Of a DNA stretch of 5,770 bases, positions 1 through 5,733 are shown piece by piece. A program made the translations under genes and the position numbers. The number at the start of each line of letters is the position of its first letter. The stretch's first letter is position 1. The notes beneath the pieces were generated by a model, which saw only the letters and a list, made by a program, of their open reading frames with translations, was not told the origin of the DNA and did not search any database. This stretch comes from Clostridia bacterium (GTDB lineage Bacteria; Bacillota; Clostridia; Oscillospirales; Acutalibacteraceae): the NCBI GenBank assembly GCA_017425745.1, contig JAFOXT010000293.1, positions 1 to 5,770 of the forward strand. The letters are read 5' to 3'.

Positions 1-16
1 CAAGTAACAGATAAAA

Positions 17-65
17 AGCGTTGCAGAAAGGGCACAGTACACCCCCGACTGCAACGCTAATTTTT
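17..65 (+). terminator. Intrinsic terminator, probably bidirectional
   Basis: A perfect 10-bp stem (agcgttgcag at 17-26, ctgcaacgct at 49-58) encloses a 22-nt loop and is followed by TTTTT at 61-65, so it can end a plus-strand transcript from a gene to the left of the window. A TAA at 5-7 could be that gene's stop, but too little is visible to call it. On the minus strand the same stem is followed by TTTTT (complement of 13-17), so it may also stop transcripts leaving the tRNA side. The loop is longer than usual and may fold further through its GGG and CCCCC runs. Confidence 0.6.
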
Positions 66-108
66 ATACCCCCTTGTGCCATAAGGCTTTACGGCTACAA
101 ATTAACAA

Positions 109-142
109 TACCACCATCGATACGATTGTATCAAGGGTGGTA
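109..142 (-). terminator. Terminator-like hairpin beyond the duplicated tRNA tail
   Basis: The outer stem taccacc (109-115) pairs with ggtggta (136-142). An inner stem gatac (119-123) pairs with gtatc (128-132) around the loop gatt, and a 3x3 internal loop separates the two stems. Read on the minus strand it lies 5 nt after the duplicated tRNA 3' end and is followed by the T-rich TTGTTAATTTG. The U-run is broken, so termination would be weak. It could be the original terminator of the tRNA-Ser gene, pushed away by an insertion. That is inference; it may simply be another hairpin of the repeat region. Confidence 0.35.
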
Positions 143-147
143 CTTGA

Positions 148-168
148 TTTGGCGGAGAGCAAGGGATT
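148..168 (-). repeat. Duplicate of the tRNA-Ser 3' end (att-like direct repeat)
   Basis: These 21 bases are identical to 437-457 in the same orientation. In the tRNA they cover the CCA tail, the discriminator, the whole 3' acceptor strand and the 3' side of the T-stem, plus 2 bp beyond CCA. Past the match on the minus strand, the T-loop TTCG becomes ACAA and the rest of the tRNA is missing, so this is a fragment and not a second gene. Exact duplication of a tRNA 3' end is the usual mark left when an element integrates into a tRNA gene, because the incoming DNA restores the gene and displaces the old end. Gene conversion or decay of a tandem tRNA copy would be alternatives. Confidence 0.8.
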
Positions 169-218
169 TTGTCCCGGTGCTGCCGCACCTATCGCCTCGC
201 TTCGCTCGTTGCCACGTC

Positions 219-253
219 GGCGAAAATGCTTCCCCGAAGCATTTTCTTCCGCC
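219..253. repeat. Strong hairpin 1 of the GC-rich block
   Basis: An uninterrupted 11-bp stem, gaaaatgcttc (222-232) with gaagcattttc (236-246), closes on a CCC triloop. A further ggc (219-221) can pair with gcc (251-253) if TTCC (247-250) bulges on one side. There is no U-run on either strand, so it is not a terminator. Confidence 0.75.
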
Positions 254-258
254 CTCTT

Positions 259-309
259 GCGGTTCCCGAAAGTTGTTATCGGCTTGGGGCGCCGACAACT
301 TTCGACCGC
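259..309. repeat. Strong hairpin 2 of the GC-rich block
   Basis: Three stacked stems make one long hairpin: gcggt (259-263) with accgc (305-309), cgaaagttg (267-275) with caactttcg (296-304), and tcggc (279-283) with gccga (291-295), around the loop ttggggc. The unpaired TCC and TTA both lie on the same side, echoing the one-sided bulge of hairpin 1. There are 19 pairs in total, all Watson-Crick, and no U-run follows. Confidence 0.8.
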
Positions 310-368
310 TGCGCTTCGTTACACTCGCTTTATCGTCCGCGGGACGCGCTCGTGACCTCACCCTCCTT

Positions 369-384
369 GTTCGAATCCCTTGCT
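369..384 (+). repeat. Inverted copy of the tRNA-Ser T-arm
   Basis: The 16 bases gttcgaatcccttgct are the exact reverse complement of 447-462, the T-loop, the 3' side of the T-stem and the start of the 3' acceptor strand of the tRNA-Ser. Eleven of them (374-384) also pair with 158-168 in the duplicated tail. On the plus strand this looks like a tRNA T-arm, but no other tRNA parts lie in front of it. Minus-strand RNA that reads past the tRNA terminator would contain the antisense of the tRNA's own T-arm. Confidence 0.75.
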
Positions 385-397
385 TCTTATTTTATCG

Positions 398-431
398 AAA
401 AAACAAAAGGCAACACTATTGTGCTACCTTT
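398..431 (-). terminator. Intrinsic terminator of tRNA-Ser
   Basis: On the minus strand, starting 7 nt past the CCA, AAAGGTAGCAC pairs with GTGTTGCCTTT (406-416 with 421-431) through 11 pairs, two of them G-U, around an AATA loop. It is followed by TGTTTTTTC (complement of 397-405). Position and U-run fit rho-independent termination of the single-gene tRNA transcript. Confidence 0.75.
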
Positions 432-438
432 CATTCTT

Positions 439-531
439 TGGCGGAGAGCAAGGGATTCGAACCCTCGAAGCCGTTTTAGCGACTTACACGATTTCCAATC
501 GTGCTCCTTCGGCCAGCTCGGACAACTCTCC
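439..531 (-). tRNA. tRNA-Ser (anticodon GGA), CCA encoded
   Basis: This is the serine tRNA that reads UCC and UCU codons. The 93-nt gene folds completely. The acceptor GGAGAGT pairs with GCTCTCC, followed by discriminator G and an encoded CCA. The D-arm uses TCC/GGA. The anticodon stem CACGA/TCGTG carries the loop TTGGAAA, giving GGA at 494-496. The long variable arm AGTCG/CGGCT is typical of a class II tRNA, and the T-arm is GAGGG-TTCGAAT-CCCTT. The anticodon and long variable arm both point to serine. It is transcribed alone from the promoter at 551-579 and ends at the hairpin at 398-431. Unusually, its 3' end is copied 289 bp downstream and its T-arm is copied in inverted form between. Confidence 0.97.
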
Positions 532-550
532 GTATTCAATTAACTATGCC

Positions 551-579
551 ATTATACACAAAGACAGGAGAAAAATCAA
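551..579 (-). promoter_or_regulatory. Promoter of tRNA-Ser
   Basis: On the minus strand a -35 TTGATT (574-579) lies 17 bp from a perfect -10 TATAAT (551-556). The predicted start near 544 would give a leader of about a dozen bases before the tRNA 5' end at 531. Strong match to a vegetative sigma-70/SigA promoter. Confidence 0.8.
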
Positions 580-639
580 GTCTTTCAGAAAAATATATAA
601 GCTTTTTTGCCTGTGTCAGTTTTGTTTATATTTTTTTAT

Positions 640-668
640 TTGACAATTAAATCCTCAGATAGTATACT
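640..668 (+). promoter_or_regulatory. Promoter of the secreted protein gene
   Basis: A consensus -35 TTGACA (640-645) is spaced 17 bp from the -10 TATACT (663-668). Transcription should begin near 675, leaving a leader of about 37 nt before the ATG at 712. The AT-rich tract just upstream (about 619-640) could act as an UP element. The spacer from 532 to 711 holds only this promoter, the divergent tRNA promoter and the ribosome binding site; no operator is evident. Confidence 0.75.
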
Positions 669-711
669 GATATGTAACGCGTAACTTTAAAGCAAAAAGA
701 GAGGTTAATTT

Positions 712-2796
712 ATGAAGACGTTTAAAAAAATTGCAGTTTTGTGCCTTCTTATCTGCCTTTGTCTTTCTGTGGGAGCCGTTTCAGCTTCTGCTGATTACGA
801 CAGATTCAGCACAACAGAGTATATCTTTGATATTGAAATGGATGACTGGGGCAGAGAAGCTACATTCTATGTAAGCTTTGACTTTGAAGAAATGGAAGCG
901 AGAATCAACTCGTATACTACTGACAGCGGTCTTTACGATGTTGTGATTCCTTCTTACTTTGAGTATGCAGGCAATAAATATACCCTTACAGAAATTGCAG
1001 GGGGTAACTATAATGAGCTTCAGGAAAGCGTTGAAATTCCTGCAACTGTAACCAAGATTGTTCCTAAATCTATCGGTTATTATCGCGAAGAAGTATACAT
1101 TGAAGACTATTATTGGGATGAAGACGGAAACTTTGTTGATAATTCCCGATACGGATATGAATATTACAAGCTTGATTACTTCACAATCTACTGTGAAGAG
1201 GATACAGCTGCTCATATTTATGCTATAGAAAATGAATTCAACTACGAGATTTCCAAAAGCCTTGAAAATGCAGAAATAGTAATGGCTGATACTGAAATTT
1301 ATTACACCGGCTGGGAAATCGAACCTGAATTCACCCTTATGTATAACGAAAGCTCCCTTGTTAACGGCAGAGACTTTGAGGTTGAATACGATTCAAATAT
1401 TGATGCAGGTGAAGCAAGCTTTACAATTTATGGTATCGGCGAATACCGAGGCACCCTTACTCAGAATTTTACAATTCGTCCTCTTCCTGCTTCAAAGCTT
1501 ACCTTCAGCAAGATTTCCGATCAGTATTATTACGGCTACAGTGTTTATCCCGATGTGTCTGTAAAGCACGGCGACAGATATCTCAGCAGCTGGTATGATT
1601 ACGATGTAACATACACCGATAACGAATGTCCCGGCACAGGTAAAATCACATTTGAGTTTTACGGCAACTATACAGGCACAAAGGTTATCAAGTTCAAAAT
1701 TCTGGTTGAGCCTATGCAGAATGTTACCGCAACAGCTTATGCAGACAGCGTAGACCTTTATTGGAGCTACATCAACTGTGACGAGTACAGAGTTTACATT
1801 TATAACTCAAAAACAAAGAAGTACGACGGTCTCAAAAAGACCAAGAGCAACTACTACACCCACAAGAGCAGAAAGCAGCTTACTACATATAAATATGCGG
1901 TCAAGGGTGTTATCTATGACGACAGCGGAAAGGCACACACCTCAAAGACTGTTTACCTTACCGTTACAACAAAGCCCACCACACCTACCCTTAAGCTTAC
2001 AACCAAGAACAAGGCGGTTACCGTTAAATGGAGCAGAAACTCAAAGGTTGACGGCTACCAGATTTACCGTATGACCAACTGGGAATACAATATGGAAAAG
2101 GTAAAGACCATCAAGGGTTATGAAACGGGCTCATGGACAAACAAGAATCTCAGTAACGACAAGGATTACTACTTTGCAGTGCGCTCATACAAAAAGGTAG
2201 ACGGCAAAACAATTTACAGTGATTTCAGTGAGCACAAGTACAGCGGTTCATCATCTTCAAGACTGAACGGCGCAACCCTCAAGCCGAAGAAGAGCTTCAA
2301 GGTGTATAATGTTCAGGGTAAGGAAACCAAGCTTGCGTGGACAACAACACTCAGCGACAACGATATCAAGATTCTCAAGAAGTTTGCGAAGAAGCATTTT
2401 ACTGACGATATGTCACGAGAGGACGTATTAAAAATAACTCTTGAGTGGATTAATCGCAACGTGACCTACGCAACAGGCAACCTTTGGAACGATATTCAGG
2501 GTATGAGCTATGTTGAGGCGATTTTCTCAGCGAAGAAAGGACAGTGTGTTCAGTATAACGGCGCTATGGCGGCTATGATGACTTACCTCGGCTACGATGT
2601 TCAGCTTGTTCAGGGCTACCGTTACAGCAGTTATTCAGGCTCGACCTGGCAGCACTTCTGGGTTGAAGCAAAAATTGCAGGCAACACCTATGTCTTTGAA
2701 ACCGGTAACTACGGCAGAGACGGCACATGGTCATACTTCTGCAAGAAGTACAGCGAAACTATGGGCTATATGAGAAACGGCAAGAGGGTTTCATAA
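712..2796 (+). CDS. Secreted multidomain protein with C-terminal transglutaminase-like domain
   Basis: The 694-aa product begins with a signal peptide: MKTFKK, a hydrophobic stretch to about residue 23, and a likely cut after ASA at residue 27. A single degenerate BspA-like leucine-rich unit follows at about 78-180, recognisable from VEIPATVTKI and the AAHIYAIENEF-type end. Two beta-rich Ig-like repeats lie at about 184-256 and 260-333 (YTG, then a DYxVxY-type strand and a GxYxGT end), and two fibronectin type III domains at about 334-421 and 422-512. The last part, about 550-680, is a transglutaminase/cysteine-protease-like fold with Cys612 in KKGQC and His648 in QHFWVEA. The usual Asp position reads FETGN, so the third residue is apparently Glu663. 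Such domains may crosslink, cleave or modify proteins; the substrate is unknown. No LPxTG, SLH, dockerin, lipobox or second membrane segment is seen, so it is probably released or held non-covalently. AGAGAGG at 698-704, 7 nt before the ATG, supports this start. It is monocistronic, with its own promoter and terminator. Confidence 0.88.
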   Translation: MKTFKKIAVLCLLICLCLSVGAVSASADYDRFSTTEYIFDIEMDDWGREATFYVSFDFEEMEARINSYTTDSGLYDVVIPSYFEYAGNKYTLTEIAGGNYNELQESVEIPATVTKIVPKSIGYYREEVYIEDYYWDEDGNFVDNSRYGYEYYKLDYFTIYCEEDTAAHIYAIENEFNYEISKSLENAEIVMADTEIYYTGWEIEPEFTLMYNESSLVNGRDFEVEYDSNIDAGEASFTIYGIGEYRGTLTQNFTIRPLPASKLTFSKISDQYYYGYSVYPDVSVKHGDRYLSSWYDYDVTYTDNECPGTGKITFEFYGNYTGTKVIKFKILVEPMQNVTATAYADSVDLYWSYINCDEYRVYIYNSKTKKYDGLKKTKSNYYTHKSRKQLTTYKYAVKGVIYDDSGKAHTSKTVYLTVTTKPTTPTLKLTTKNKAVTVKWSRNSKVDGYQIYRMTNWEYNMEKVKTIKGYETGSWTNKNLSNDKDYYFAVRSYKKVDGKTIYSDFSEHKYSGSSSSRLNGATLKPKKSFKVYNVQGKETKLAWTTTLSDNDIKILKKFAKKHFTDDMSREDVLKITLEWINRNVTYATGNLWNDIQGMSYVEAIFSAKKGQCVQYNGAMAAMMTYLGYDVQLVQGYRYSSYSGSTWQHFWVEAKIAGNTYVFETGNYGRDGTWSYFCKKYSETMGYMRNGKRVS

Positions 2797-2814
2797 AAGC
2801 AGAATAAAAACTTA

Positions 2815-2848
2815 CCTCCCACAAGGGCTTTTCCTGTGGGAGGTTTTT
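2815..2848 (+). terminator. Terminator between the convergent genes
   Basis: A 9-bp stem, cctcccaca (2815-2823) with tgtgggagg (2835-2843), is followed directly by TTTTT. It starts 18 bp after the secreted protein's stop. On the minus strand the same hairpin is followed, after 4 nt, by TTTTT (complement of 2806-2810), so it probably also serves the convergent restriction-modification gene, whose stop is at 2873-2875. Confidence 0.88.
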
Positions 2849-2872
2849 GTGTTATTCAGTGTGACAGATAAA

Positions 2873-5632
2873 TCATTCAGTCAATTCCTTATACATCCTC
2901 ATAAGCTCTGCCACACACTCTGACTCGGTGTTGAGCTTGCCCCAAAAGCCATACGCCTGCATAACTGCTTTATCGTTTGCCTGATGTGACTTGCGGAGCT
3001 CAACAGGCATAGTAAGTTCGTCATAAAGGTCAGCAAGAGAGCAATCAGGATAAAGAGCTCTTGCATCGAGTATTGCCTGTGCGGTCTGTTCTATTTTGGT
3101 TTTCTGCTCATCTGTCGGTGTCGGCCAAGGAAAGTTGTTGTAGACAATATCTTTTGAATAGCGATAGTCGCTTTTAATTCTTCCACACACCGCACGAACC
3201 CAAGCCATATGTACATTTGAAGTTAACACTCCAAAATGATAACTAGATGCGTTTGATACTAACAAGGTTGCATTACTGCTTATTACATTTGGAGCAACAT
3301 ATCCCATTGGTATATATTTTCTGTTTTCAGATGAGTGACACGGAATTAATATATAGTTGTTTGAGGGCATATTTTCAACATGAAACCGAGTTGGTCTTTC
3401 AGCTAATTTAATTGTACCAGCACTTGTACTTGAGAGTCTAAAATTTTGTACCGCTTGTACTCGTTTTAAACATTCTGGCATTTTTCTCAATTCATTTGGA
3501 GGGCAATCCCCTAACCACAAACAATATTTTGAAATACGATTAATAAACTCTCTTGCACCTAACCAAGGTCTAAAGTATTTCTCAGATAGAGGTTCTTTTT
3601 TAACAAACTCCATCATTTCTTCTTCAGTAAACAAATAATTACCATCATCAATTGGCTTATTACCAATACCTATTTTGGGAGTTTCGCAAACAGAATTTGC
3701 TCTGCTTTCAATAAATACATTAGGTGCTTCAATCAAATATGCATTAATATTTTTTACGATTTGGAATCTATCAGATTCGTATATAATTTTAGGCTTACTA
3801 AGGTTTTCTACACTAAAGCCTATAATAACACAATGGACATGAGCTTTGATATTTGCCTCACTATCCCAACGGAAAGTACGATGAGCAAAATCAATATGCA
3901 CACCCATTTCAAAAAGAGGTTTCCAAAGATTAGAAACACTTTCACCCTGAGACACAGAATTTGTAGAAACTAATGCCGTTCTTATATCCGTATCTTGAAT
4001 ATAATCACAAGCCTTTTTGTACCAACAAGCAACATAGTCAAGATTACCTGCGTTTTTCCATTTCGAGCCAAATACGGAAAGCAAATCGTCTTTCTGTTCC
4101 TTACTCATAAGTCGAGCACCCACAAACGGCGGATTACCCATAATATAATTGAGCTTATCTTTTGGTACAACAGTTTCCCAATCAATGCGAAGAGCGTTAC
4201 CCTCAACGATATTTGCATAAGACTTAAGAGGCAGGAAATCAAGATTCATATGAATGATATTTTCAGTTTCCTTCATCATCTGACTTTCCGCAATCCAAAG
4301 AGCAGTCTTAGCAACAGTAACGGCAAAATCGTTAATCTCAATGCCATAAAACTGACCGATAGAAACCTCAATAACATTACCGAAGTCAAGTGAAATCTGT
4401 CCGTCAAAGGTTGCTTCAAGAGCTTCATTTTCAAGGCGACGAAGTGAGATATATGTTTCAGTCAGGAAGTTACCGCTACCGCAGGCAGGGTCAAAGAAAG
4501 TGAGTGAGCCTAACTTTTTTCTGAACTGTGTAAGCTTGGTTTCTCTTGTCTTGGCTATCTTGATTTCTTTGATTTCAGCTAATTCCTCACGAAGCTCATC
4601 AAGGAAAAGAGGGTCAATAACCTTGTGAATGTTTTCAATAGAGGTATAGTGCATACCGCCACTGCGACGAGTTTCAGGGTTGAGGGTACTCTCAAATACT
4701 GCACCAAAAATAGTGGGACTGATAGCAGACCAGTCAAAATCTTCGCTTGCCTTGCGTAAAAGCAAGTCACGGATAGTATCATTCATCTGCGGAATTTCAA
4801 TGTTTTCATCAGCAAAAAGACCGCCGTTTACATAGGGAAATGAAGCGAGCATTTCTTCCTCATATGGGTCACGGTCCTCCGGCTTGGTATCAAGAATTTT
4901 GAACAGCTCAATAAGAGCCTTTCTCATATCCTTTGCAGAAAAAGACTTTATATAATTATGAAATTTATTGTGACCGCCAAAGATACCTGCATCCTCTGCA
5001 TAAAGACAAAAAACAAGGCGTACACAAAGCATATTAAGGCTCTGTAATGAGCGAGGATTAGTCTTGTCTATGTACTGCTTTAATATCTCATCATAGAGTA
5101 TTCCAACAAGATTACCTGCCTGAATGGAAACTTCCATTTCACGCTTGATATTTTCATCGCCTGTGTCTGTAAGAAATTGCAGACGGTAATATTCTTTTTC
5201 TAAATCTTTGAGGAGAATCTGTTCAGGCTCACCGTTAGGCTTTTCCATATCGTAAACAAGGAACTCTTCAAAGTTGCAAGTAACAATCCAACGGGGTCTC
5301 TGTGAATAAGGCAGAACAGCAGAATATCTCTGAGCCTGCTGAAAAGGTGTGAGGAGTGAACCGTCAGACTGCTTGATAGCCTTTCTTAAATCCTTGCCTC
5401 TTCCTTTCTGTTCGATAAGTACATGAGTAGCGGCAATATGACCGTCAATAAAGCTTGTATGGTCAAGCTTAACCTCTTCTTCAAAAGTAATAAACTTTTC
5501 AGGCTGTTCAACACCGTAAACATCACGAAGAAGTGAGAGCCAGAATGGTTGGCTTTCACCTTTCTCGTAACCTTTATCTTTCCAATATGCCGCAAACTCT
5601 TTGGCGGCTAAACGCATTTCGTTGTCTTTCAT
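2873..5632 (-). CDS. MmeI-like type IIL restriction-modification enzyme (nuclease and adenine methyltransferase in one chain)
   Basis: The 919-aa protein should recognise a short asymmetric DNA site, cut at a distance from it and protect its own DNA by N6-adenine methylation of one strand, which needs no separate methylase gene. The N-terminal nuclease shows D63-X10-E74-Q-K76 in FIDGHIAATHVLIEQKGRGKD, the PD-(D/E)XK core of this family. A helical connector covers about 165-325. The methyltransferase runs from MHYTS (327-331) through motif I DPACGSGNF (381-389), acidic GIEIN (430-434) and motif IV NPPF (500-503). A target-recognition region covers about 600-815, and the conserved tail VRAVCGRIKSDYRYS...NNFPWP ends it. 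All catalytic motifs are intact and the length suits MmeI-type enzymes. AGAGG 5 nt before the ATG supports the start. Residues about 598-798 are encoded by AT-richer DNA than the rest. The gene stands alone with its own promoter. PglX-type BREX methylases are longer and lack the nuclease. Target site cannot be read from sequence here. Confidence 0.93.
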   Translation of the reverse strand: MKDNEMRLAAKEFAAYWKDKGYEKGESQPFWLSLLRDVYGVEQPEKFITFEEEVKLDHTSFIDGHIAATHVLIEQKGRGKDLRKAIKQSDGSLLTPFQQAQRYSAVLPYSQRPRWIVTCNFEEFLVYDMEKPNGEPEQILLKDLEKEYYRLQFLTDTGDENIKREMEVSIQAGNLVGILYDEILKQYIDKTNPRSLQSLNMLCVRLVFCLYAEDAGIFGGHNKFHNYIKSFSAKDMRKALIELFKILDTKPEDRDPYEEEMLASFPYVNGGLFADENIEIPQMNDTIRDLLLRKASEDFDWSAISPTIFGAVFESTLNPETRRSGGMHYTSIENIHKVIDPLFLDELREELAEIKEIKIAKTRETKLTQFRKKLGSLTFFDPACGSGNFLTETYISLRRLENEALEATFDGQISLDFGNVIEVSIGQFYGIEINDFAVTVAKTALWIAESQMMKETENIIHMNLDFLPLKSYANIVEGNALRIDWETVVPKDKLNYIMGNPPFVGARLMSKEQKDDLLSVFGSKWKNAGNLDYVACWYKKACDYIQDTDIRTALVSTNSVSQGESVSNLWKPLFEMGVHIDFAHRTFRWDSEANIKAHVHCVIIGFSVENLSKPKIIYESDRFQIVKNINAYLIEAPNVFIESRANSVCETPKIGIGNKPIDDGNYLFTEEEMMEFVKKEPLSEKYFRPWLGAREFINRISKYCLWLGDCPPNELRKMPECLKRVQAVQNFRLSSTSAGTIKLAERPTRFHVENMPSNNYILIPCHSSENRKYIPMGYVAPNVISSNATLLVSNASSYHFGVLTSNVHMAWVRAVCGRIKSDYRYSKDIVYNNFPWPTPTDEQKTKIEQTAQAILDARALYPDCSLADLYDELTMPVELRKSHQANDKAVMQAYGFWGKLNTESECVAELMRMYKELTE

Positions 5633-5661
5633 ACTAACCTCTGTAATTTATTGATAACCTA

Positions 5662-5690
5662 ATCTTACTCCTTTAAAAGCAAAAAATCAA
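5662..5690 (-). promoter_or_regulatory. Putative promoter of the MmeI-like gene
   Basis: On the minus strand, TTGATT (5685-5690) is spaced 17 bp from TAAGAT (5662-5667), a 4-of-6 match to the -10 consensus. Transcription would start near 5655, about 20 nt before the start codon. It lies just after the upstream gene's terminator, so a separate transcription unit is expected. The AT-rich context makes chance matches possible. Confidence 0.5.
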
Positions 5691-5694
5691 GAGC

Positions 5695-5726
5695 AAAAAA
5701 ACAAGGCAGAGAAAACTCTCTGCCTT
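5695..5726 (-). terminator. Terminator of the gene entering from the right
   Basis: On the minus strand a perfect 10-bp stem AAGGCAGAGA / TCTCTGCCTT (5717-5726 with 5703-5712) with a GTTT loop is followed by TTGTTTTTTT-like sequence (complement of 5695-5704). It starts 7 nt after the TAA at 5734-5736 and isolates that gene from the MmeI-like gene. Confidence 0.85.
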
Positions 5727-5733
5727 TATAATC

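Larger units (their letters stand above)
169..368. other. GC-rich block of tandem hairpins, non-coding
   Basis: By hand count about 60% of bases 181-360 are G or C, against roughly 30-45% in the neighbouring DNA and genes. Hairpins follow one another: ggga/tccc at 163-175, ggtgc/gcacc at 176-189, an 11-bp stem at 222-246, a 19-bp compound stem at 259-309 and cgtcc/ggacg at 334-346. Several frames are open across the block, but only because GC-rich DNA has few stop codons; no ribosome binding site, protein family or codon pattern supports a gene. It may be a repeated extragenic palindromic unit, a structured RNA, or the body of a small insertion. No known RNA family was recognised. Confidence 0.6.
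148..436 (-). mobile_element. Candidate 289-bp tRNA-Ser-associated insertion or element remnant
   Basis: The unit is bounded by the 21-bp direct repeats at 148-168 and 437-457, which are copies of the tRNA-Ser 3' end. It contains the tRNA's present terminator (398-431), an inverted copy of the T-arm (369-384) and a GC-rich block of hairpins. It has no room for an integrase or transposase, and no convincing reading frame with a ribosome binding site. If mobile, it would have to be non-autonomous; it could equally be the scar left by deletion of a larger island. No integrase gene is visible elsewhere in the window. Ends and mobility are inferred from layout only. Confidence 0.35.

Noticed and set aside
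148..168. A second, truncated tRNA-Ser gene
   Set aside because: Only the last part of the tRNA is present; the T-loop is altered and everything upstream is unrelated GC-rich sequence.
219..309. Integron attC site or CRISPR repeats
   Set aside because: The two hairpins differ in sequence, there are no regularly spaced repeats, and no integron core sites (GTTRRRY type) or cassette genes are seen.
369..388. A second tRNA on the plus strand, suggested by GTTCGAATCCC
   Set aside because: No acceptor, D-arm or anticodon arm can be built from the preceding bases, and no CCA or matching acceptor strand follows. It is an inverted fragment of the neighbouring tRNA-Ser.
21..543. Several open frames on both strands across the left end, up to 152 codons, with peptides such as WRRARDSNPRSRF
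   Set aside because: These are read through a tRNA gene and a GC-rich hairpin block. The peptides match the familiar false translations of tRNA-Ser, and no frame has a ribosome binding site or a protein family.
712..795. Lipoprotein signal for the secreted protein
   Set aside because: Cysteines lie in the hydrophobic stretch but none sits in a proper L-[AS]-[GA]-C lipobox near its end; ASA followed by DYD suits ordinary signal peptidase cleavage.
3761..4393. Plus-strand open frames opposite the MmeI-like gene, and small antisense frames in both large genes
   Set aside because: They lie wholly inside well-supported genes, have no ribosome binding sites and encode no recognisable protein.
2873..5632. 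BREX PglX or a type I HsdM methyltransferase
   Set aside because: The N-terminal D-X10-E-X-K nuclease, the length of 919 aa and the lack of neighbouring brx, hsdR or hsdS genes fit an MmeI-type single-chain enzyme better.
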